Origin: Mytilus trossulus
Lineage: Eukaryota; Mollusca; Bivalvia; Mytilida; Mytilidae
Length of the DNA stretch: 64,000 bases
Direction of reading: 5' to 3'
NCBI RefSeq assembly: GCF_036588685.1
Contig: NC_086375.1
Location: forward strand, 42,749,270 to 42,813,269
In this document: positions 1 through 11,740 of the stretch, piece by piece
Numbering within the stretch: the stretch's first letter is position 1
Layout of the letters: every line of letters starts with the position of its first letter
Notes under the pieces: generated by a model
Told to the model about the DNA's origin: nothing
Database searches by the model: none
Seen by the model: the letters and a program-made list of their open reading frames with translations, nothing else
Made by a program: the position numbers and the translations under genes

Positions 1-149
1 TTTAGGAATTAGGGGCCAAAAAGGGCCCAAATAAGCATTTTCTTGGTTTTCGCAAATAAGCATTTTTCTTGGTTTTCTCACCATAACTTTAGTATTTATA
101 AATAGAAATCTATGAAATTTAAACATAAGGTTTATTACCATAAAAGGAA

Positions 150-1000
150 GGTTGGTATTGCTTTTGGGAGTTTTGGTCCCAACAGTTTAGGAATAAAGGG
201 CCCAAAGGGTCCAAAATTAAACTTTGTTTGATTTCATCAAAAATTGAATAATTGGGGTTCTTTGATATGCTGAATCTAACTGTGTATGTAGATTCTTAAT
301 TTTTGGTCCCGTTTTCAAATTGGTCTACATTAAGGTCCAAAGGGTACAAAATTAAACTTAGTTTGATTTTAACAAAAATTGAATCCTTGGGGTTCTTTGA
401 TATGCTGAATCTAAAAATGTACTTAGATTTTTTGTTATTGGCCCAGTTTTCAAGTTGGCCCAAATTGGGGTCCAAAATTAAATTTTGTTTGATTTCATCA
501 AAAATTGAATAATTGGGGTTCTTTGATATGCTGAATCTAACTGTGTATGTAGATTCTTAATTTTTGGTCCCGTTTTCAAATTGGTCTACATTAAGGTCCA
601 AAGGGTACAAAATTAAACTTAGTTTGATTTTAACAAAAATTGAATCCTTGGGGTTCTTTGATATGCTGAATCTAAAAATGTACTTAGATTTTTTGTTATT
701 GGCCCAGTTTTCAAGTTGGCCCAAAGGGTCCAAAATTAAACTTTGTTTGATTTCATCAAAAATTGAATAATTGGGGTTCTTTGATATGCCAAATCTAACT
801 GTGTATGTAGATTCTTAATTTTTGGTCCCGTTTTAAAATTGGTCTACATTAAGGTCCAAAGGAACCAAAATTAAACTAAGTTTGACTTTAACAAAAATTG
901 AATTCTTGGGCCTCTTTGATATGCTGAATCTAAACATGTACTTAGATTTTTGATTATGGGCCCAGTTTTCAAGTTGGTCCAAATCAGGATCCAAAATTAT
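150..1000. repeat. Tandem array, ~260-bp dimeric unit
   Basis: The block starting with TTTTGGTCCCGTTTTCAAATTGG recurs near 299, 560 and 820, a period of about 260 bp. Each unit is itself two diverged halves of about 130 bp, each built on 'AATTGAAT..TTGGGGTTCTTTGATATGCTGAATCTAA'. The short open frames here are by-products of the repeat and are themselves duplicated. A related stretch in inverted orientation lies near 13260-13560. Confidence 0.9.
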
Positions 1001-1004
1001 TAAA

Positions 1005-1262
1005 TTAAGTATTGTGCAATAGCAAGAAATTTTCAATTGCACAGTTATAAATTCAGCAATAGCAAGAAATCTTCATTTGCACAGTATTGTGCAATAGCAA
1101 GAAATCTTCAATTGCACAGTATTGTGCAATAGCAAATATTTTCAATTGCACAGTATTGTGCAATAGCAAATATTTTCAATTGCACAGTATTGCACAATAG
1201 CAAGAAATATCTAATTGCACAATATTGTGCAATAGCAAGAAATTCCAATTGGATTTCAATTG
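1005..1262. repeat. ~35-bp satellite (GCAATAGCAAGAAAT)
   Basis: About seven imperfect copies of a 35-bp unit that reads GTATTGTGCAATAGCAAG then AAATCTTCAATTGCACA. The same sequence occurs as its reverse complement in the arrays at 11217-11740 and 13055-13160. Confidence 0.9.
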
Positions 1263-1829
1263 GAGTTATCTTTCTTTGTCCAGAATAGTAGTTGAATCAA
1301 CTTAAATCATTGTTTTATACAATATACAATGTATATTCACTTTTACTACCAACTGATAGATTAAAACAATCTTTACCATTCAGTCATTGTCAGTGATAAC
1401 AAGCACTTTTTTTAACATTTTAATATTTTATGATGTATTTAAATGAGTAGTTATTGTTGCAAACTTCATTAGAAATTTGAATTGAGATCAGTTTTGAAAT
1501 AAGGGAAGGGGGGATGTGAAAAAAAAATTGGGGGGGTCAATTTTTTTCATTTCAGATTTCATAAATAAAAAGAAAATTTCTTGAAATTTTTTTTAGAGAG
1601 GATTAATATTCAACAGCATAGTGAATTGCTCAAAGGCAATTTTTTTTTTTTAAGCTCATTAGACCACATTCATTCTGTGTCAGAAACCTATGCTGTGTGA
1701 ACTATTTAATCACAATCCAAATTTAGAGCTGAATCCAGCTTGAATGTTGTGTCAATACTTGCCCCTACCGTTCAGGGTTCAACCTCTGCGGTCATATAAA
1801 GCTGCGCCCTGCGGAGCATCTGGTTTGAG
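1263..1829. other. No gene seen
   Basis: AT-rich sequence with homopolymer runs (A and G near 1520-1545, T near 1640). No splice-flanked open frame or recognisable element was found. Confidence 0.5.
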
Positions 1830-2470
1830 AAAGTTTTAAGCAATAACCATATATTGTTTTTAAGATATGAAGGGACATATGAAACCCCTCTCTTTTAAAA
1901 CTAAATGTCACTAGAATAAAATTTTTAATCAAAACCAAAAAATATACAGATCTTTATATAAATATAACAAAGAAGTGTGTAAAGTTTTAAGCAATAATCA
2001 TAAATATAAATTGTTTTTGACATGTAAAAAAAAACCTTCCCCTTTTTTTCAAAATACTAAATAACTGAAAAATAAAATTTTGAATCATCACCAAAAAGTA
2101 TACAGATCTTAAGATTAATATAACAAAGAAGTGTTAAGTTTTAAGCACTACTCATAAATCGTTTTTGAGATACAGTTCGACATGTAACCCCCCCCCCCCC
2201 CCCCTTTTTTTTTTACAAAATACTCAATAACTCTAAAATGAAATTTTGAATCATCACCAAAAAGTATACAGATCTTAGATTCATATAACTAAGAAGTGTG
2301 TAAAGTTTTAATCAATAATCAAAAATCTTTGATATACTGTGCGACATGTGAAAAAACACCCTCTGTTTTAGTTACAAAGTGCCGTAACTCAAAAAGTTTA
2401 AATCTTATTTCACCAAAAAGTAAACAGATCATTTGATCATCATATGTAACAACTATAATATGTTTCATAA
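1830..2470. repeat. ~140-bp imperfect tandem repeat, about four copies
   Basis: Each copy contains 'AGTTTTAAGCAATAAtCAtAAAT', 'TTTTTGAGATAtg..gACATGT', a C or A homopolymer, and 'ACCAAAAAGTATACAGATCTTA'. The C16 then T10 run near 2189-2213 sits inside one copy and is a likely length-variable site. Confidence 0.8.
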
Positions 2471-2905
2471 AATTTCTCAAGTTACGGTGCGACATGTTTA
2501 CGCCGGACAGACAGATGGATAGACGTACAGACGGACGGACACATGACATTTGTATAAACAATGTAACATAATACGTCCTGTCAAAATTTTTACGGGCGTA
2601 TAAAAACAACAGTGCACATCCTGAAATGTCTCACCTTCTTTACGAACCATTGATATAATGTTGCTATTCCTAAAAGTAAAGCTTTACAACAACTATAACA
2701 TAAAGTTAACTTGAACCAAAAATATGAGGTCAAGGTCCTATAAACCAAACGATAAATACATGTACACCTTTATACAATCATTCAATACACTAAATATAGT
2801 TGACCTATTGCTTATAGTTTTTTAAGAAACAGACTAAACCAAGAAAACTAAACATTGACCTATGAACCATGCCAGACAGACATGTAAAAAATATGACTAT
2901 ACTAT
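2471..2905. repeat. Repeat remnants; fragment of the ~150-bp dispersed family
   Basis: 2490-2600 has GACAGACAGATGG and GACGGACGGAC runs. 2605-2900 begins 'GTGCACATCCTGAAATGTCTCACCTTC' and carries AACCATG, AGGTCAAGGTC and AGACATGTA blocks, matching the start of the array at 11740-15260. Confidence 0.7.
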
Positions 2906-2959
2906 ATATAAAAATATTAATTTTCGCGAACCATTTATGTCACGTAAATTCCAAAATAT

Positions 2960-3380
2960 GGCATCAGTAAGGAGAGTTGTACAAATAATGTCACAGAACC
3001 CCCATTCAATTTATCTTTAGCTAAAAGTATTCATAATTTTCTATTCTATATGTACTAAGCAATATTCCATTTGTCTACAGTTTCGATTAAAATGTGCATA
3101 AATCTGAGTTAAAATAGTTCGAATGCCCCAAATAAACATTCCCTGACTGGTTGAAGTACTGTGGTGTCGATGTAAAGCACACGCTGCACAGGAATAAGGA
3201 GAGTCAGTTTACAAATAATGTGAATACACAGACCCTCAATCCCATTTATGTATTGCTGAAAAAAAAATCATCATTTTCTGTTTTGATTCTGCTAACAACA
3301 TTCCATTATTCTATAATTCCGATTTAAATATGTGAAACCCCGCAATAAAAATAGATGTCCTCAATGATGTAAACGCAACG
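2960..3380. repeat. Two diverged direct copies of ~190 bp
   Basis: Both copies share 'AAGGAGAGT..GTACAAATAATGT', 'CATTTTCT', 'CAATATTCCATT' and 'TTCGATTaAAATgTG' in the same order. Copy one starts near 2965 and copy two near 3190. The spacer contains ACTGTGGTGTCGATG. No coding signal. Confidence 0.55.
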
Positions 3381-3915
3381 CAAAAAAATACGTTAATACC
3401 GGTTAACATCTTGAACTTCGACCATGAGTTCAAATGGGTTAATAAACCGATTCACAAAAATTCTCCTTAGTGAAGTATACAGGCAACTTCGTTTACAGAA
3501 TTTGAAATATATACACACTTTATCAGTAATATATTGTCATGCTTCTGCATGTTCACGTTTTTTTATGCTGAACTTTAGCCATACACATTTTATTACGTTC
3601 AGCTATAGGAGTAAGAATATTTTTAGCGACAATTTAACCAGCATCATTCATTGTTCACCAGTTTTAGTACTATTGTGTTATTTAAAGGCGGTAAGTGGTG
3701 GAGGAAACCGGACCGCCGACCTTCATTCGTTACATCTTTCTTCAGGAAGGTCCCCTCGTGTCGACACTTTATGCATATAATTCCATTTTGACGTATCAAC
3801 CAGAAAATAAAATATGAAAAACGGAGATAACAAAAATTATAGAAAATTTAATATATATACAAAACAAAAACAGTCAAAAATATAAAAATTTTGGTATAAT
3901 ACAAAAAACGATTTA
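3381..3915. other. 3' flank of the coiled-coil gene; no gene seen
   Basis: A plus-strand open frame at 3424-3780 has no recognisable domain or splice context and I do not treat it as a gene. The region lies directly downstream of the minus-strand stop codon at 3916 and may include its 3' UTR. Confidence 0.4.
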
Positions 3916-6900
3916 TCAAACTACGGCTTCATCCTTTTCCTGGTGTTTACTGCAAGAAAAGATTCTCAAAAATGCCTGAATGTTTGCTGATATTGAGTTT
4001 TTCTTTCCGTTAATATCATTTTTTTCCATAGTTTGGGACTCTTTCATGTTTTCATCTTTGCTTTTCTTTGCCTCTTTCTTTGTTTTGATTTTCTTCATTG
4101 CCTTTACACCATCTTTATTGTGTGCCTCTTTCACCTCCTGACCCTTACTATTCTCTGTCTCTGTCTTTGTTTTGCTTTTTTTTAAATCTCGTTTTATGTC
4201 CTTTTCAACCATAATGGGGGTCTTTTTCTTCTTTTCATCTTTTGCATCTACTTTCTGTATCCTCTTCATTTCTGTAAACACAAGTGTTAGTATATATATC
4301 CTGCATTTTTAAGATCATAATATTAAACCAATAAACAAAAACAAATTATTTTTTTTTTAATTATTTTTGCATTTAAAATTTAGTTCAGTATTAACTTGGT
4401 ATCAGCTATTTAATCATGTTTAACTATACATAAAGTCATGTTTGATAAAGAAAAAGCTGCTTTTCAAAGAACATGAAAAAGTACATTATATATTGCACTT
4501 AAAATGAAACTGGACAAGGAACTGAACTTTTAACAATTTAATGTGCTTTTGTTGTACTTTTTAAAATTTATTAGTGTGCAATAGAAAAAAATACAGCATA
4601 CCAAGTGTTAATCCAATAACCGCTTTAGCAACTTGCACAATCTTATTAAAATAAGTTCGTATCACTTGCTCCTCGAGTATTTTTTAACACACGACGACAT
4701 ATAATTGTTTTTAGGATCAAGTGGTGCGTATACTTATTTAATAAGATTGAAACATGCAAAGATGTGATTATATTTCGTATTTACACATGTAAAACATGTT
4801 GGTTGAAATAAAAAATACCAGTTTGTACTATGTTTTTTTTCCAACTAGCATGTGTTGACATTTTAAACTATTACTCGTCCCGTCAAAGCCGCCGTATGAA
4901 ATCGCTTACGGAAAATAACCCTGGAATGGTACATTTCAATAAAATGAATACCTTTCTCTAACATCTTTTGAGCTTTTATCTGAATCTTGTCAATCTTCTT
5001 TCTCCTCTGTTCTTCTATTTTTCGTTGTACTTTGATGTCCTTGTTGTTCCTTTTCATAATTTGATCTACCAACTGTAAGTGTAACTGTACAACTTTTTCC
5101 TCTTTTTTAGCAATTTTTTCTCGTAATTTCTCGTCTTTCTTAATATTTCTTTTTATCCTCTTTCTGTCTTTTTTTGTTTGTTTGCTAATGTCCCCATTCT
5201 GTTTAGAATTCTGGACAATATCCTATGAAAATATCACAGCATGTATATATTTAATTGTTATAATATAGTCGTACAACATGTTACACTTTCACATGTATTG
5301 TGTTTTGGGGAAAATGACTATAATCCATATCCCATCAAAAATTAAAAGCAAAACAGGAAGTATACTAACATATTGAACAGTAAACAAGATCCCACCAACT
5401 ATGCATTCTGACTACGCCGAAGAAATAAATTGACTGATTGATGGTTGCTTAACGTCCAGTGGCAAATATGGCATGCATGTTCTGGACGAGAGCGAGTTGG
5501 CAATAAATACAATACTAGGTAGGTCTTGTAAAAGAGGCCATCCGGGATGATGGTCGGGGAAATTTGGATTGCCATTGGAATAGAGGGTATTTGGATAGGT
5601 ACATAAATTTTGTCGTGTAACAGGCCACCTACGGACCCTCAAACAGTTGTTGTTGTTGTTGTAAGGGTTCGGCATCGGATTTAGCGAACCCATTCTGATC
5701 GGATGTGGCTGTATATCTTGATACATCCCACACAGCCAAATGAAAGCCCAATTTTGGCAAGCGTTTTTACTGCCGGTTGGAAGAACAATTAGCGGCCATA
5801 TTTCTATTCCCCAGTAACCCTTGTAGCCCGAAGAAGTAAAAGACACAAACCAAGACAAACAATAGAGAACACTGTCGCTCGTGCTAAAATATTAAGCAAC
5901 AAGTGCAAAACTGTGGACAGATCAGAATAGCTCAAAACCCCATGACTAATTTATTAAATATTGTATTGTACCTGGAAAAGATATCCAGCATTCTTTGGCG
6001 ATTTTTCTGTTGGTCCTAAAGCATCTAAAAATAAAATACTCTCATGAATATAACTATATGTAGTGATCAGAATTGTCATTTTCATTTAAAAAAAAACTAC
6101 AAAAACACCTGACAAGATTACATAAGATATACAGATCCAGCCAATGATGATAAGGATTTTCACTCTCTAACAAAAACACCGAAAACGGCTTAACATTTTT
6201 TTTAAATATACTAACAGAAAATATGCTACTATTTAGGTAAGAGTAAAAAAATCATCAAAAAACACGGACATAATAAGGTAGAACTGTTTATGAAGTTAAA
6301 GTGTAAAACAAATCAGAATTAAAATTATTAAAATAAAACAAGTGGCTATTAATGGAATTAAGAAATGTGTCATTACCTGCTAATTTCATGTATGCCTCTT
6401 TTTGTTCCTCTACACTCATAGATTCCTCTTGTTCTGCTGCACTCGCAGATGCCTCCAGCTGTTCTGTTGCTCTCAAAGATTCCTCTGGATGTTCTGCTCT
6501 AATTAATGCCTCTTGTTGCTCTGCTGCACTCATAGGTGCACCTTGATGTTCTGATCTAATAGATGCCATCTGCTGTTCTGCCACGTCTAATGCATCGTCC
6601 AAGTCTTTCAATTCGTCAGATATATTATCGGTGTCGTCTTGAACATTCAACCCATATTCTTCCCTTTCGAAATCTTCTTTTTCGGTTGTGCCATGTTCTT
6701 TTAATTTGTCTAAATAGAGCAACACGAGTATAATTTTAATTTTCTTGCAAATTAAGTGCTGCCAGAGACATATATTAAGGCGATATCAAGTACATTCCAA
6801 TTAGACAACAACCTAACAACTCAAGAAAAGTATCTGGAAAATTAACTACTCGTATAAATACGATTTTGTCAGGATTTGGTATACGGTTACGAGAAATATA

Positions 6901-8331
6901 AGTTGTTCGAAATGATGAAAAAGACGATCGTGATTTTGTATAGTCCGAGATTATTCGGACGTCCGGACGTCAGAGTAATCTCGGACTATTTTGTAAATTA
7001 CATTCAAAAGTTTAAGCAATGACAGGGGAGGGAGATTACTGACATACCTAATTCTTTTATCAGGACAGATTCCCTATCCTCCGGGGAGGGAGATTACTGA
7101 CATACCTAACTCCTTTATCAGGGCAGATTCCCTATCCTCAGGGGAGGGAGATTACTGACATACATAACTCTTTTATAAGGGCAGATTCCCTATCCTCAGC
7201 AATGACAGGGGAGAGAGATTACTGACATACCTTACTCCTTTATCAGGGCGGATTCCCTATCCTCAGCTATGACAGGGGAGGGAGATTACTGACATACCTA
7301 ACTCCTTTATCAGGGCAGATTGCCTATACTCAGCTATGACAGGGGAGGGAGATTACTGACATACCTTACTCCTTTATCAGGGCAGATTCTCTATCCTCAG
7401 CTATGACAGGGGAGAGAGATTACTGACATACCTAACTCCTTTATCAGGGCGGATTCCCTATCCTCAGCAATGACAGGGGAGAGATTAATGACATACCTAA
7501 CTCCTTTATCAGGGCAGATTCTCTATCCTCAGCTATGACAGGGGAGAGAGATTACTGACATACCTAACTCCTTTATCAGGGCGGATTCCCTATCCTCAGC
7601 AATGACAGGGGAGAGATTAATGACATACCTAACTCCTTTATCAGGGCAGATTCTCTATCCTCAGCTATGACAGGGGAGAGAGATTACTGACATACCTAAC
7701 TCCTTTATCAGGGCGGATTCCATATCCTCAGCAATGACAGGGGAGGGAGATTACTGACATACCTAACTCCTTTATCAGGGCAGATTCCCTATCCTCAGCA
7801 ATGACAGGGGAGGGAGATTACTGACATACCTAACTCCTTTATCAGGGCAGATTCTCTATCCTCAGCTATGACAGGGGAGGGAGATTTATGACATACCTAA
7901 CTCCTTTATCAGGGCAGATTCCCTATCCCCAGCTATAACAGGGGAGGGAGATTACAGACATACCTAACTCCTTTATCAGGACAGATTCCCTATCCTCAGC
8001 TATGACAGGCGAGGGAGATTACTGACATACCTAACTCCTTTATCAGGGCGGATTCCCTATCCTCAGCAATGACAGGGGAGATATTACTGACATACCTAAC
8101 TCCTTTATCAGGGCAGATTCCCTATCCTCAGCTATGACAGGGGAGGGAGATTACTGACATACCTAACTCCTTTATCAGGGCAGATTCCCTATCCTCAGCT
8201 GCTCTTATGTCTCCTTCTACATTTGCCCACTGTTCGTATGTGAATTCAAAGGAAGCAACACAAATGATTGCTTCACTTAATTCAGCCATTACTTTATGTA
8301 CTTTTTCTTCTTTTTCTGCTGTCCACTCCAT
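3916..8331 (-). CDS. Unassigned Lys/Glu-rich coiled-coil protein, 5 exons
   Basis: Five exons join in phase: 8331-8163, 6709-6377, 6024-5972, 5222-4952 and 4271-3916, giving about 393 residues. Every junction has GT/AG ends and compatible phases (1,1,0,1). Exon 1 starts MEWTAEKEEKVHK and ends ...DIRAAEDRESALIKEL. Exon 2 is acidic and holds imperfect repeats built on AAEQQEALIRAEH. Exon 4 and exon 5 are lysine-rich and strongly helical (for example KIEEQRRKKIDKIQIKAQK), and the C-terminus ends SCSKHQEKDEAVV. No transmembrane segment or known domain is visible, so I give no function. The start ATG at 8331 has an A at -3 on the coding strand, but a TTCAG just before it could be an acceptor, so upstream exons are possible. 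Intron 1 is filled by duplicated copies of the end of exon 1 (see the 7041-8163 entry). Confidence 0.72.
5425..5850. repeat. Interspersed repeat in intron 3 of the coiled-coil gene
   Basis: Begins 'TGACTGATTGATGGTTGCTTAACGTCC', a signature also present near 16830-16860. It contains GTTGTTGTTGTTGTAAGG and ends near 'AAGAAGTAAAAGACACAAACC'. It is more GC-rich than its surroundings and has no coding capacity that I trust. Element class not assigned. Confidence 0.55.
6940..6989. repeat. Perfect 14-bp inverted repeat around a GACGTCCGGACGTC palindrome
   Basis: ATAGTCCGAGATTA at 6940-6953 and its exact reverse complement at 6976-6989 flank a second perfect palindrome, GACGTCCGGACGTC, at 6958-6971. 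It lies in intron 1 of the coiled-coil gene just beyond the minisatellite. Confidence 0.85.
7041..8163 (-). repeat. Minisatellite of exon-end plus splice-site units, ~18 copies
   Basis: GACATAC recurs 18 times between 7041 and 8160 at spacings of 58-69 bp, mostly 65-68. Read on the minus strand, each unit is 36 nt matching the end of exon 1 (CTGAGGATAGGGAATCTGCC then CTGATAAAGGAGTTAG), a donor GTATGTCAGT, and about 31 nt ending in GTCATAG or GTCATTG. The copy nearest exon 1 is the exon end itself, so about 17 copies lie in the intron. About nine units keep an AG directly before CTGAGG. Two units (near 7232 and 7367) have GAGTAAG instead of GAGTTAG, creating an in-frame stop. The two units nearest 7041 are truncated. 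Between about 7430 and 7690 the pattern repeats as a two-unit block of about 130 bp. Confidence 0.92.
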
Positions 8332-9000
8332 ACTGAAGTTGTCCTGTTGATTGTTGAGTCAACTGCAAATTAAAAAAAAAAGCATTATGAAATCCGTTTT
8401 AACCCCTTCCCTTTATCCGCTTTCTAAATTTGCACAACAAAACAAAGAACTTACGAAAAATACTTTAAAGTAACTTACCACTCTTCGCTTACGAAGTCTA
8501 TGTTCTTCAGAAATGCTGCACGAGATCAATTTAGACGTCTAAAAAAATATGCTTGTGCAATTTATCGAAGATACATCGACGATAACGTTGTCAGAAGAGA
8601 TGTTTATGACGTCGATGAATGGTATAGTCACTATAGGGAGAAACCAATACACTTTAAAAGGGGTGGGGTATTGCTTTTTGTTTGAGTCAGATTTTTTTTT
8701 TTAACGCTATCAATCAAATTATTTGCTCAAAATTTAACAATATGAGGTATGGGGAAAATCTGGATTCGGGTATTTGTTTTGTCCTCTGATTGTGATTAAA
8801 CAGAATATCTGTTCAAATAATTTGGCATTACATGTCAGAATACCTTTTTTCAATACCCCCCTCTTTTCGAAGTAAAATGGTTCCTCACAAGCGCAAAGTT
8901 TTCTCGGACTTTCTCAGATTCCTATATTGTGGTATAAAGATGATCAATGTTCATTTTCATTTCATTTCTGAATTAAAAGTACATAATTTATAATACGTCA
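8332..9000. other. Upstream flank of the coiled-coil gene; one unassigned short frame
   Basis: Probably includes the promoter or 5' UTR of the minus-strand gene, but no TATA box or other core element is clear. A plus-strand frame at 8500-8685 (61 codons, starting MFFRNAARDQFRRLKK) is charged and protein-like. It has no supporting exon on either side and no recognised domain, so I leave it uncalled. Confidence 0.35.
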
Positions 9001-9160
9001 CCTTTTAGAGTGACAAAGGATTCCGTCTATATGTTTGTTTGTCCATTGACAAAGGATTCCGTCTATATGTTTGTCATTTCGTTATAGTATAATTTTTTTA
9101 TCCGCATCTGCTGGACAAAAAAATGTGTAAGTTTTTGTCCAGCAAATGCAGATACAAAAT
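9001..9160. repeat. Short direct repeat and stem-loop
   Basis: TGACAAAGGATTCCGTCTAT plus ATGTTTGT occurs twice (about 9011 and 9048). It is followed by an imperfect inverted repeat: ATCCGCATCTGCTGGACAAA near 9102 and its partner TTTGTCCAGCAAATGCAGAT near 9136. Confidence 0.7.
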
Positions 9161-9454
9161 GTATGTATAAATTTTTGACTAAATATTGTTGACATGCATT
9201 ATTTGTTTTTGCACCTATCATATCATTTTGTTATTTGAATACATTTTTGATTTAATTTTAAATGACATCATAGCTGCACATAGTACTTCTCCTCCTAGAC
9301 CCCTTTTTTACAATTTATTTAACTTTATCACAATCTTAATCATTAACATGCGACCTATTTTTTGATCATTATAGTTTTAGGGTTTCCCAGCCAATTGTAA
9401 CTTTTGTAAGGCGTTGGAGTATAACTTTTGTGAGGGGGGGGGGGGCAAGGGGTT

Positions 9455-9690
9455 TAATTGTTATTAAAAAAATATGCTGTTATGGGGCAATTTAATTCTT
9501 TGTTATCTGTTATTCTGAAAATATATTTGTTGTTAGCTGTTATTGTCTTATTCATTGTTAGCTGTTATTGGACTATTAGTTTTTTTGTTATATGTTATTG
9601 TGATAATATTGTTAGCTGTTATTGGACTATTAGTTTTATTTGTTATATGTTATAGTGATAATATATTTGCTGTTAACTGTTATTAAAAAT
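9455..9690. repeat. ~25-60 bp tandem repeat, GTTAGCTGTTATTGGACTAT
   Basis: GTTAGCTGTTATT occurs at least four times with variants (GTTATCTGTTATT, GTTAACTGTTATT). The 65-codon plus frame here is only the repeat read through. A diverged relative lies near 10965-11040. Confidence 0.75.
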
Positions 9691-9954
9691 TGGAATGTTA
9701 GCATTTTTTTGTTGACGGCCCATATTTGGTAGAAATTGAAGATTATTGGACATTGGGGTCCACCACTTGTAATATGGTGGTCCCGTATTGTATTTGGTGA
9801 AGGATCTCATTAATATATACCCATCACAGATCACTGACACATAAATACATTAATATCAGTGAGGTCCAGGACAATTCAAGTTTATCTAATGATTATCCTT
9901 TGTATAATTTTTTTTTATGAACAAGCTCCGTATTCAAGGCTTTTTTTTGTTTTA

Positions 9955-10040
9955 CCTACAATGGTTTACTTTTATAAAGTGTTACTTTGATGGAGAGTTG
10001 TCTCATTGGCACTCATACCACATTTTCCTATATCTATGTA
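9955..10040 (+). repeat. 3' fragment of an abundant dispersed element
   Basis: Contains TTTGATGGAGAGTTGTCTCA and 'TTGGCACTCATACCACATTTTCCTATATC'. Longer or rearranged copies are at 47870-48465 (plus), 22718-22850, 33029-33060 and 35619-35690 (minus). Confidence 0.8.
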
Positions 10041-11216
10041 TTTAGAATAAAAAAAAAATTATGGGGATAATGTTCCTCGTTTCCAGTACGTACACATTGA
10101 ATTCGAGCATTTCTTAATATGACAAAAAGGAAAATATATGGCCAGGGATAACTGATGAGGATCTCAATTAAAAACAACATGTAGGTCCTTACTACCATTT
10201 AACATTTTATAAAATAAAGTATACAGACTCAGATCTGTGATTCTTTTCAAAGCAAAACCAAATACATTGTACAATGAAAGTTCAAACCATGTATTGGGTT
10301 CTGAAGCTGCACATAACTCATTAAAAACAAATATTTATTTCGTCCTTAAGCCATTGTTCCACTACTAAACTATTTATTCCACTTACTAGTACACTTGGTA
10401 CACTCAAAAACCTGATAATCAGTTGTTCAAATAAGGCCTTTGAAAATAGTGGAATAATTGGAGTGTCAAAATTCTTTTGAAGTACTTGATAAATTGCATG
10501 CTTATAATTTGTGCTTTTGATTTTTCTACCCTATATACCAGTGTCCACTGTGCCTCGTAGTCTTATTAAGAAAAAATCACAATCCTCATACATTGAATGT
10601 GCATTTAAAAAAAATCAGAATACAAATATATATATTTAAACTCTTTCAGGTCATTTTTCAGTAATAATGAAAACGAACTATGTCAATTGGACCTGCTTTG
10701 ATACCATAACTGCCCTTAAAATTGTACTAGATATAATTTTTGTCTGCTATGGAGTTTCCGTATATTGTCAAGCTATCAAAACTCCAATTTGGACTGACTG
10801 TACACCGCTAATTGCGGACCTGTAACGTGTTTGTGTATTGTTATGAGTTACAATTAATAAAAAAAAAAATCAGAAACGGAAGGGATTGTGCTTGATTTCC
10901 ATATGATGGAGACATAATCTTTCAATCAGTCCAGGGCCTGACTTATTTATATATTTCATTTACTGTTATCTGTTTTTGTCCATTTTAATTCCTTGTTATT
11001 TGTTATAAGCCAAATCAATTTGCTGTTACACTATTATTGGGACCCCCTTGTCCTCCTTTTTTGTTAGTTCAGCTCGCGCAGTACTTCAAGTTTTTATCCA
11101 AATTGTCCAGAGGCCTGATGTTATTTTCATTTCCCCGTTGGCGTAATTACAAAATTTAGTCCTGGTATCTATGATAGGTTTATTGTATCTTTAACATTCT
11201 GTGTAGCGTAGCTGCT
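10041..11216. other. No gene seen
   Basis: AT-rich spacer without splice-flanked open frames. 10965-11040 is a diverged GTTATCTGTT-type repeat, and 11150-11185 is a short tail (TTTAGTCCTGGTATCTATGA) of the hammerhead-bearing element described at 63726. Confidence 0.45.
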
Positions 11217-11740
11217 GTGTGTAGTGTTGTACGTTGGTTATCTTTTGTCTTGTGCTATTGTATAATCCTGTGCTATTGTACAGTCAGATTTCTTACTTTT
11301 GCTCTATACTGTGCCGTTGTACAATCATGTGCTATTGTACAATACTATGCAAAAGAAGATATCTTGCTTTTCCCAAATCCTGTGCTATTGCCCTATACTC
11401 TGCAATTTAAGATTTCTTGTGATTGGGCAATACTGTGCTATAGCGCAATATTGTGTAATTAAAGTTTCTTTGCTATTGTGCAATACTGTGCAATTGAAGA
11501 TTTCTTGTAATTGTGCAATACTGTGCTATAGTGCAATAGAAGATTTCTTACTTTGACCCAATCATGTGCTATTGCCCAATACTGTGCAATTGAATATTTT
11601 TTGTTTTGGCGCAAAACTGTGCTATTGTACAATCCTGTGCTATTGAGCAATACTTTGCAATTGAAGATTTCTTGTGATTGGGCAATACTGTGCTATAGCC
11701 GAGTACTGTGCAATAGAAGATTTCTTGCTTTTGCCACAAC
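11217..11740. repeat. ~35-40 bp satellite, inverted relative to 1005-1262
   Basis: A dozen or so units of 'TACTGTGCAATTGAAGATTTCTTG..ATTG', the reverse complement of the unit at 1005-1262. Short open frames on both strands here are by-products of the repeat. A further fragment lies at 13055-13160. Confidence 0.9.

Noticed and set aside
303-770. Two nearly identical 68-69-codon plus-strand frames
   Set aside because: They are the same position in successive units of a tandem repeat; no domain and no splice context.
3424-3780. 118-codon plus-strand frame
   Set aside because: Composition and lack of recognisable domain or exon signals suggest chance.
5412-5858. 148-codon minus-strand frame
   Set aside because: Lies within an interspersed repeat in an intron of the coiled-coil gene, with no in-phase splice sites.
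7041-8160. CRISPR-like regular array
   Set aside because: Spacers are not unique; the whole unit repeats, and the context is a eukaryotic intron.
8500-8685. Charged 61-codon plus frame upstream of the coiled-coil gene
   Set aside because: Protein-like but isolated; no partner exon or known domain, so not called as a gene.
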